Positions 1 to 6,042 of a DNA stretch of 6,042 bases are shown here, piece after piece. The notes beneath the pieces are model-generated. The model was not told the DNA's origin, ran no database searches, and saw only the letters and a program-made list of their open reading frames with translations. Position numbers and translations under genes: made by a program. The stretch comes from Butyricicoccus sp. (lineage in GTDB: Bacteria; Bacillota; Clostridia; Oscillospirales; Butyricicoccaceae), in NCBI GenBank assembly GCA_031293105.1, contig JAUMSA010000262.1, forward strand, positions 1-6,042, read 5' to 3'. Positions within the stretch are counted from its first letter, which is position 1, and each line of letters opens with the position of its first letter.

Positions 1-2067
<2,067 letters not shown>

Positions 2068-2076
2068 GTGATACAC

Positions 2077-2123
2077 AAAGGCGTGTACCCCAAGACCTAG
2101 GGAGTACACGCCTTTAAATTTTT
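2077..2123 (+). terminator. Hairpin plus T-tract between glnN and amt (terminator or attenuator)
   Basis: A perfect 12-bp inverted repeat, AAAGGCGTGTAC (2077-2088) and GTACACGCCTTT (2104-2115), encloses a 15-base loop. Inside the loop CCC (2089-2091) can pair with GGG (2100-2102), lengthening the stem around one bulged A. The right arm ends in TTT and is followed by AAATTTTT (2116-2123), so it has the form of an intrinsic terminator with an interrupted U-tract. It starts 10 bases after the glnN stop. I see no promoter between it and amt, so if amt is expressed from upstream, transcription must read through this hairpin. It is therefore likely a partial terminator setting the glnN:amt ratio, possibly regulated. 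Confidence 0.8.
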
Positions 2124-2130
2124 AGGGGGG
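2124..2130 (+). promoter_or_regulatory. Ribosome binding site of amt
   Basis: AGGGGGG lies 8 bases before the ATG at 2139, an optimal Shine-Dalgarno distance. It directly abuts the T-tract of the intergenic hairpin, whose right arm ends only 8 bases upstream. The hairpin could therefore affect ribosome access as well as transcription, though its arms do not cover the site itself. Confidence 0.75.
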
Positions 2131-2138
2131 TTCGTATT

Positions 2139-3860
2139 ATGGAACTTGCAAATCTTGCAACTGCGTTAAATACAGGCTGGATCCTGTTGGGCGCTGCATT
2201 GGTATTCTTCATGCAAGCAGGTTTTGCGATGGTGGAAACCGGCTTTACCCGTGCGAAGAATGCCGGTAACATCATCATGAAAAACCTGATGGACTTTTGT
2301 CTGGGCACACCGATTTTCTGGATTCTGGGCTTTGGCATCATGTTCGGGGCATCCAGCCCGTTCTTCGGCGGCTTTGATTTCCTGGCCGACGGTGTTGTGG
2401 GCGAAGGCTACGACTGGGCAACGCTCATCTTCCAGACCGTATTCTGTGCGACCGCGGCGACCATCGTATCGGGCGCCATGGCGGAACGCACCAAGTTTTC
2501 GGCTTACTGTGTCTACTCTGCCGTGATTTCGGCGGTCATCTACCCGATTTCCGGTCACTGGATTTGGGGCGGCGGCTGGCTCAGCGAGCTTGGCTTCCAT
2601 GACTTCGCTGGTTCCACGGCGGTTCATATGGTTGGCGGTGTAGCTGCTTTTGTAGGCGCTACCATCCTGGGGCCGCGTATCGGCAAGTACACCAAGGACG
2701 GCAAGGCGCGCGCGATTCCGGGCCACTCTCTGACCCTGGGCGCACTCGGCGTATTCATTCTGTGGTTCTGCTGGTTTGGCTTTAACGGCGCTTCCACGGT
2801 CGCTCTGGCCGACGGCGCTGCCGAAACCGCAGCCCGCGTTTTCGTAACCACCAACCTGGCGGCTGCCATGGCAACCGTAACCGTGATGTTCGTCACTTGG
2901 GCGCGCTACAAGAAGCCCGACGTCTCTATGACGCTCAACGGCTCTCTGGCCGGTCTGGTAGCCATCACGGCTGGTTGTGATACCGTAACGCCGGTGGGCG
3001 CTGCCATCATCGGTATCATCGCTGGTTTTGTGGTTGTATTCGGTATTGAATTTATCGATCAGAAGCTCAAGGTCGATGACCCGGTCGGTGCAGTTGGCGT
3101 ACACGGCCTGTGCGGCGCGACTGGTACCATCATGGTCGGCCTGTTCGGTTACTATGAATACGGCACCAACAATGTAGCACCCGTTGGCCTGTTCTACGGC
3201 GGCGGTGCGCATGCTCTGCTCATTCAGCTTCTTGGCGTGGTCTGCGTCATCGCTTGGGTTGCAATCACCATGACCATTGTATTCCAGATCATCAAGCACA
3301 CCATGGGCCTGCGTGTTTCCCGTGAGGAAGAAGTGATGGGCCTGGATAAGCCCGAGCACGGTCTGGCATCCGCTTATGCGGACTTCATGCCGGTACCGCA
3401 GGTACTTGGCACCAAGGCAGGCGAACGCGAGGCCAAGGCAGCCGAAGGTATGCCGGCACCTGCCGAGCAAGCCGTACCGGTTACCCGGGTATCCACCGAA
3501 AACAGCGCAAGCGGTATTCATAAGGTGGTTATCCTGGCCAAACAGTCCCGTCTGGAAGCTCTCAAGGATACCATGAACAATATCGGTGTTACCGGTATGA
3601 CCGTTACCAACGTTATGGGCTTTGGCCAGCAGAAGGGCGCAGCCGAATTCTACCGCGGCGCCGAACTGGATGTTACCCTGCTGCCCAAGGTCAAGATGGA
3701 GATCGTCGTAACGGCGATCCCGGTCGATACGGTTGTGGATGCTGCCAAGAAGGCGCTTTACACCGGTCACATCGGCGACGGCAAGATCTTCGTCTACGAC
3801 GTTGTGGATGTTGTCAAGGTACGTACCGGCCAGAGCGGGTACGACGCCTTGCAGGATTAA
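2139..3860 (+). CDS. amt: Ammonium channel (Amt/MEP/Rh family) with fused C-terminal PII domain
   Basis: A membrane channel for ammonium with a built-in nitrogen-status sensor, 573 residues. Residues 1 to about 400 form the Amt domain with many hydrophobic helices. Visible channel residues are the twin-His pair H163 and H322, D155 in DFAGST, Phe gates F102 and F215, W143 and S219 (in GFNGAS). Residues 391-413 are the conserved cytoplasmic tail (GLRVSREEE...GLDKPEHG). A Pro/Ala/Glu-rich linker (about 416-458) leads to a full PII domain (about 460-573) that aligns to E. coli GlnB without gaps at an offset of 459. Kept residues include Q39 (Q498), K40 (K499), R47 (R506), K58 (K517), the B-loop TGxIGDGKI (542-550) and R103 (R562). 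R38 is Gln (497), R101 is Lys (560) and the uridylylation Tyr51 is Leu (510). Amt and PII both form trimers, and the Amt tail is cytoplasmic, so the fusion is geometrically sensible. The ATG at 2139 has a good Shine-Dalgarno. The gene follows glnN and is probably co-transcribed by readthrough. Confidence 0.96.
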   Translation: MELANLATALNTGWILLGAALVFFMQAGFAMVETGFTRAKNAGNIIMKNLMDFCLGTPIFWILGFGIMFGASSPFFGGFDFLADGVVGEGYDWATLIFQTVFCATAATIVSGAMAERTKFSAYCVYSAVISAVIYPISGHWIWGGGWLSELGFHDFAGSTAVHMVGGVAAFVGATILGPRIGKYTKDGKARAIPGHSLTLGALGVFILWFCWFGFNGASTVALADGAAETAARVFVTTNLAAAMATVTVMFVTWARYKKPDVSMTLNGSLAGLVAITAGCDTVTPVGAAIIGIIAGFVVVFGIEFIDQKLKVDDPVGAVGVHGLCGATGTIMVGLFGYYEYGTNNVAPVGLFYGGGAHALLIQLLGVVCVIAWVAITMTIVFQIIKHTMGLRVSREEEVMGLDKPEHGLASAYADFMPVPQVLGTKAGEREAKAAEGMPAPAEQAVPVTRVSTENSASGIHKVVILAKQSRLEALKDTMNNIGVTGMTVTNVMGFGQQKGAAEFYRGAELDVTLLPKVKMEIVVTAIPVDTVVDAAKKALYTGHIGDGKIFVYDVVDVVKVRTGQSGYDALQD

Positions 3861-3866
3861 CTTTCG

Positions 3867-3906
3867 GATAAAAAGGGAACTTCCCATTTTATCATCTTTC
3901 CCTTTT
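3867..3906 (+). terminator. Possible weak A/T-rich hairpins just after amt
   Basis: Two overlapping foldings start 7-11 bases after the amt stop. One pairs GATAAAA (3867-3873) with TTTTATC (3887-3893) and GGGA with TCCC, with one A-A mismatch and a 3-base loop. The other pairs AAAAGGGAA (3871-3879) with TTCCCTTTT (3898-3906) around an 18-base loop. They share bases and exclude each other. They could be a weak first terminator or an mRNA 3'-end structure ahead of the strong terminator. Confidence 0.4.
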
Positions 3907-3914
3907 CACAAACG

Positions 3915-3954
3915 CAAGCCCCGGATGCACCATCCGGGGCTTGTGCTTTGTTTT
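3915..3954 (+). terminator. Strong intrinsic terminator of amt
   Basis: A perfect 13-bp GC-rich stem, CAAGCCCCGGATG (3915-3927) and CATCCGGGGCTTG (3931-3943), has a 3-base loop and can extend outward by a G-U and a C-G pair. CTTTGTTTT (3946-3954) follows as the U-tract. It ends the glnN-amt unit and separates it from the moaA promoter that begins 14 bases later. Confidence 0.92.
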
Positions 3955-3967
3955 GGACCAAAACTGC

Positions 3968-3996
3968 TTGCCGCCCGGGCGGTGGGGGCTTATAAT
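3968..3996 (+). promoter_or_regulatory. Sigma-A-type promoter of moaA
   Basis: A -35-like TTGCCG (3968-3973) is followed after exactly 17 bases by a perfect -10, TATAAT (3991-3996). Transcription would begin near 4003, giving a leader of about 43 bases. This placement decides the moaA start: the in-frame ATG at 3995 overlaps the -10 box and would lie upstream of the transcript. Moderate to good confidence: the -10 is perfect and the spacing is ideal, but the -35 matches the TTGACA consensus at only four of six positions. Confidence 0.75.
3971..3982. promoter_or_regulatory. 12-bp palindrome in the moaA promoter spacer (possible operator)
   Basis: CCGCCCGGGCGG is a perfect 12-bp palindrome overlapping the end of the -35 box and the upstream part of the spacer. 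A dimeric regulator bound here would block RNA polymerase. No regulator family is suggested by the bases alone, and in GC-rich DNA a chance palindrome is possible. Confidence 0.35.
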
Positions 3997-4008
3997 GGAG
4001 GAAAACAT

Positions 4009-4026
4009 CCGCGCCGGACGGCGCGG
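4009..4026 (+). promoter_or_regulatory. Leader hairpin before moaA
   Basis: CCGCGCC (4009-4015) and GGCGCGG (4020-4026) form a perfect 7-bp GC stem with a GGAC tetraloop in the predicted 5' leader. It ends 5 bases before the likely Shine-Dalgarno at 4032. An alternative register pairs ATCC (4007-4010) with GGAT (4026-4029) and bulges one G. It may influence translation initiation or protect the mRNA 5' end. The leader is much too short for a Moco-type riboswitch. Confidence 0.4.
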
Positions 4027-4031
4027 GATAT

Positions 4032-4036
4032 GGGAG
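4032..4036 (+). promoter_or_regulatory. Ribosome binding site of moaA
   Basis: GGGAG lies 9 bases before the ATG at 4046. Together with the promoter position it supports the 4046 start over the in-frame ATG at 3995 and the TTG at 3941, which falls inside the amt terminator. Confidence 0.65.
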
Positions 4037-4045
4037 CTTTTTGGT

Positions 4046-4984
4046 ATGACCGATCGTTTTGGGCGCGCGATCACCTATGCGCGTCTTTCTTTAACCGAGG
4101 CCTGCAATCTGCGGTGTCGTTACTGCATGCCGCCCGGCCGTGCCTCGGCTCGTCCGGCCATGGATGACCGGCAAATTGAACATCTGGTGCAGGCGCTGGC
4201 AGCGGTGGGCGTGCACAAGATTCGCTTCACCGGCGGCGAACCGCTTGTGCGGCCTGGCGTGCGGCCGCTGCTTGAGCGGGTGTGCCGGCAGCCCGGCATC
4301 GACTGGGCCATCACCACCAACGGCACCACGCTTGCGCGGGATGCCGACTGGCTGTGCCGCGCCGGGGTTGCGCGCGTCAATATCAGTCTGGATACCCTGG
4401 ATGCGGCCGATTACCGGACGCTGACCGGCGGGGATGTCCAGGACGCCCGGCGCGGGATCGAGGCGGCGCTTGCGGCCGGGTTCCGGCAGGTGCGGCTCAA
4501 TGCCGTACTTGTGCGTGGGGTGAGCGAGGGGCAGATCGCCGCCTTGGCCGATTGGACACGCGACTGGCCGGTCGATGTGCGGTTTATCGAGCTGATGCCC
4601 ATGGGCACCTGCCAGGACTGGGCCAAGGCGCATTTCCTGCCCGCTGGGGCGGTGCGGGAGGCGCTGCCCGAACTGCAAGAAACCGATCAGGATGCCCATG
4701 CCCCGGCGCATTATTTCCGTTTGCCGGGCGCCAAGGGACGCGTGGGGCTGATTACGCCGCTCAGCGGCCATTTCTGCGCGGCCTGCAACCGCATCCGCAT
4801 CACCTTTGACGGCAAGCTCAAACCCTGCCTGCATTCCAATGAGGAGATCGACTTGCGGCCTGCGCTGGACGCCCCGGATGCCCTGCAAGAACTGCTGCGC
4901 CAGGGCGTGCAATGTAAACCCGAACGCCACCACTTGTGTGAAAACCAATTCATCCGCCGCGATATGTCCCAGATCGGCGGATAA
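4046..4984 (+). CDS. moaA: GTP 3',8-cyclase MoaA (molybdenum cofactor biosynthesis, radical SAM)
   Basis: Converts GTP to 3',8-cyclo-7,8-dihydro-GTP, the first step of molybdopterin synthesis, using two [4Fe-4S] clusters in the cytoplasm. With the ATG at 4046 the protein is 312 residues, slightly short of the usual 320-340. It opens with MTDRFGR, matching the family pattern in which FGR precedes the radical-SAM motif. The SAM cluster is C20-x3-C24-x2-C27, followed by FTGGEPLVRPG (61-71). The GTP-side cluster ligands are C244, C247 and C261 within FCAACNRIRIT...KPC. The protein ends MSQIGG, and the C-terminal double glycine is diagnostic for MoaA and needed for catalysis in studied members. 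The gene has its own promoter and terminators and no moa partner in view, so the rest of the pathway must be encoded elsewhere. By eye its GC content is higher than that of amt, notably in third positions. Other radical-SAM families (PqqE, anaerobic sulfatase maturases) are excluded by the second cluster pattern and the GG tail. Confidence 0.96.
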   Translation: MTDRFGRAITYARLSLTEACNLRCRYCMPPGRASARPAMDDRQIEHLVQALAAVGVHKIRFTGGEPLVRPGVRPLLERVCRQPGIDWAITTNGTTLARDADWLCRAGVARVNISLDTLDAADYRTLTGGDVQDARRGIEAALAAGFRQVRLNAVLVRGVSEGQIAALADWTRDWPVDVRFIELMPMGTCQDWAKAHFLPAGAVREALPELQETDQDAHAPAHYFRLPGAKGRVGLITPLSGHFCAACNRIRITFDGKLKPCLHSNEEIDLRPALDAPDALQELLRQGVQCKPERHHLCENQFIRRDMSQIGG

Positions 4985-4987
4985 CAA

Positions 4988-5018
4988 AAGCCCCCGGCCC
5001 AATATGGGCTGGGGGCTT
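4988..5018. terminator. Bidirectional terminator between convergent genes
   Basis: A 13-bp stem (4988-5000 paired with 5006-5018, one G-U on the plus strand) encloses the loop AATAT. On the plus strand CTTGGTGCTTTTAG follows the right arm, a modest U-tract for moaA. Read on the minus strand, the arm ending GGGGGCTT is followed by TTGTTAT, a better U-tract for the deacetylase gene. It begins 4 bases after the moaA stop and lies 8 bases from the stop of the opposing gene. Confidence 0.88.
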
Positions 5019-5025
5019 GGTGCTT

Positions 5026-6042
5026 TTAGTTGTAGACCGCATTTTGTACCAGGGTGGCAATGTCAGTGTTGTAGTACATATCCATGCGCACCAGGATATC
5101 GTCGGCGGCAAACTGGCGGCCCTGTACCAGCTGGAGTTTATAACCGGCTCGCTTGGCGAGCAGATAGGTCTCCTTGTTGTGGTCGCCGTAAGGGTACGCC
5201 AAAAAGATGGTCTTTTTCTTCAGTTCCTGCGACAGGCTGTGATAGGCGGTGCTGAACATGCTGGACAGCTCGGCGCTGGGCAGGGAGGTGGCGCGTTCGT
5301 GAATCAAATTGTGGCTGTAAATGGACACCAGCCCGCTTTCCTCCATTTCATGCGCCTGGGGATAGGTGAAATGACTGTCCCGGCCGCCGCTCAGGTCCTG
5401 TACCACGCAGAAAATGTCCGCGTGCAGGTTCAGTTCCTTTAACAGGGGATAGGCGATCTCGTAATTGTTTAAGTACCCGTCGTCAATGGTGACGATGAAA
5501 TATTTCTTACTGGGGTCGGCTTCGCCGTTGTAATACTGCTCCAGCGTGAGCGGCTCAAAGCCTAGGGCGAGCAGGTCGCTGATGTTTTGGCGGAAGCGCT
5601 CAGGCGTCGTATATAAGGTCGGGCTCAAAAGCGCTTCTTCCTCGGTTTCACAGAAAGCGTGATACATCAGGATGATGGTGTTATTTTGGTGCTCAAAATA
5701 GGGGGCGGTTTTGTCCAGCTCGACCGCTTCCCGTGCGCCGTCGTAGATGGCCTGGATGTCCAGAGTGCGAGCCAGGTCACGCAACTTAAAATAGTTATAG
5801 CCGCCGATTTCATAGCCCTGAATGTCAGACGGCGCGTCGTTGACAAGCACCTGCTGACCGGTCGGCACCGCGGTGACCGTTTCCGGCCAGTTGTCCTCGG
5901 GGAGGTCGCGGTCGCCCTCGTAAGTGCCGGAGGACGAGATGCCAACCGTACCCGCATCTTCGTCATAGGTGACCGAGTAGTCGAGCATGCGGCCAAAATC
6001 GCGCAGGCGGACATAATTATAGCCGCCGATATTGTAGGCGTG
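5026..6042 (-). CDS. Surface polysaccharide deacetylase with stalk-type N-terminal repeats, 5' end outside window
   Basis: Probably removes acetyl groups from an N-acetylated cell-wall or surface polysaccharide; the substrate is unknown. The frame stays open to the right edge, so 338 C-terminal residues are visible and the start and any signal peptide are missing. The ATG at 5988 lies within a domain and is not the start. Residues before about 5690 hold two copies of a motif like the copper amine oxidase N-terminal (stalk) domain: AYNIGGYNYVRLRDFGRMLD (6039-5980) and GYEIGGYNYFKLRDLARTLD (5817-5758). Such domains are common in exported Clostridia and Bacilli proteins. The NodB-type catalytic domain follows (about 5673-5026) with ILMYHAF at its start, TIDDG (metal/base Asp pair near 5482-5487), HNLIH as the HxxxH metal motif (5313-5299), and AYPYG (about 5199-5185). 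TIDDG replaces the commoner TFDDG. The protein ends QNAVYN and the stop is at 5028-5026. Export is inferred from the domain type. Confidence 0.9.
   Translation of the reverse strand, partial: HAYNIGGYNYVRLRDFGRMLDYSVTYDEDAGTVGISSSGTYEGDRDLPEDNWPETVTAVPTGQQVLVNDAPSDIQGYEIGGYNYFKLRDLARTLDIQAIYDGAREAVELDKTAPYFEHQNNTIILMYHAFCETEEEALLSPTLYTTPERFRQNISDLLALGFEPLTLEQYYNGEADPSKKYFIVTIDDGYLNNYEIAYPLLKELNLHADIFCVVQDLSGGRDSHFTYPQAHEMEESGLVSIYSHNLIHERATSLPSAELSSMFSTAYHSLSQELKKKTIFLAYPYGDHNKETYLLAKRAGYKLQLVQGRQFAADDILVRMDMYYNTDIATLVQNAVYN
5758..5817 (-). repeat. Stalk-domain repeat copy 2 (copper amine oxidase N-type motif)
   Basis: Encodes a 20-residue segment, GYEIGGYNYFKLRDLARTLD, matching copy 1 at 12 of 20 positions. 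The underlying DNA shares the identical 14-mer TTATAGCCGCCGAT (plus strand, 5795-5808) with copy 1 at 6017-6030. The two are 222 bases (74 codons) apart, which sets the repeat period. Confidence 0.8.
5980..6039 (-). repeat. Stalk-domain repeat copy 1 (copper amine oxidase N-type motif)
   Basis: Encodes AYNIGGYNYVRLRDFGRMLD, the typical G-G-x-N-Y-x-x-L-R-D core of stalk domains. It is followed by SVTYDEDAGTVGIS, which resembles the beta-strand end of the domain. This core is at the window edge, so the unit and any earlier copies continue beyond it. Confidence 0.8.

Noticed and set aside
2068..2138. A separate promoter for amt, using the T/A-rich stretch as a -10 box.
   Set aside because: TTAAAT or TAAATT near 2114-2120 has no TTGACA-like hexamer at 16-18 bases upstream, and it is better explained as the terminator U-tract.
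2166..3887. A 573-codon open frame on the minus strand opposite amt.
   Set aside because: Its length comes from the GC-biased codon pattern of the plus-strand gene. The translation is rich in His, Arg, Gly and Asp, has no recognisable domain, and has no Shine-Dalgarno or terminator of its own. The plus strand carries a clear Amt-PII protein.
3941..3997. Upstream starts for moaA (TTG at 3941, ATG at 3995).
   Set aside because: The first is inside the amt terminator. The second overlaps the TATAAT box and would lie before the transcription start. Residues added by either do not resemble MoaA, whereas MTDRFGR from 4046 does.
3955..4045. A molybdenum cofactor riboswitch before moaA.
   Set aside because: Only about 90 bases separate the amt terminator from the moaA start, and the promoter takes up part of them. 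This leaves too little transcribed leader for that large RNA.
4091..5002. A 303-codon minus-strand frame across moaA.
   Set aside because: It is the shadow of a real radical-SAM gene, runs through the convergent terminator, and has no recognisable motifs.
5017..5442. A 141-codon plus-strand frame downstream of moaA.
   Set aside because: It starts within the bidirectional terminator and lies opposite the conserved deacetylase catalytic domain; no domain is recognisable in it.
5986..5988. ATG on the minus strand as the start of the deacetylase gene.
   Set aside because: The frame continues to the window edge and encodes another stalk-domain repeat immediately upstream, so this Met is internal.

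Overview
The window reads as one stretch of a moderately GC-rich Clostridia-type (Firmicutes) chromosome, probably from the Oscillospiraceae/Butyricicoccaceae gut group. That placement is inferred from gene content: a type III glutamine synthetase, an Amt-PII fusion, and a copper-amine-oxidase-type stalk on a surface deacetylase. It also rests on GC-biased third codon positions. No taxonomic marker is present, so it is only a suggestion. No mobile element, tRNA, rRNA or CRISPR array was found.

Layout: (1) 1-2067 (+), type III glutamine synthetase (glnN), whose first few codons lie before the window. (2) 2068-2138, a short gap filled by a perfect 12-bp hairpin and T-rich tract, followed at once by a strong Shine-Dalgarno. 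(3) 2139-3860 (+), an ammonium channel with a complete PII signalling domain fused to its C terminus. (4) 3861-4045, A/T hairpins, a strong intrinsic terminator, then a clear sigma-A promoter with a GC palindrome in its spacer and a leader hairpin. (5) 4046-4984 (+), moaA, the radical-SAM GTP 3',8-cyclase of molybdenum cofactor synthesis. (6) 4988-5018, a terminator shared by convergent genes. (7) 5026-6042 (-), the C-terminal 338 residues of a surface polysaccharide deacetylase carrying at least two stalk-type repeats. It continues past the right edge.

How the genes work together: glnN and amt form an ammonium uptake and assimilation pair. The channel brings in ammonium and the synthetase converts it to glutamine. 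The fused PII domain keeps the ATP/2-oxoglutarate-type residues and the pore-plugging T-loop arginine, but has Leu where the classical uridylylated Tyr51 would be. The inferred picture is a channel carrying its own metabolite-sensing gate, with no uridylylation. moaA has its own promoter and terminators and looks like a single-gene unit. The deacetylase is an unrelated cell-envelope gene.

Most of the window is ordinary core metabolism. The points most worth a second look are the Amt-PII fusion with its altered T-loop, the terminator/attenuator placed directly before the amt ribosome binding site, and the palindrome inside the moaA promoter.
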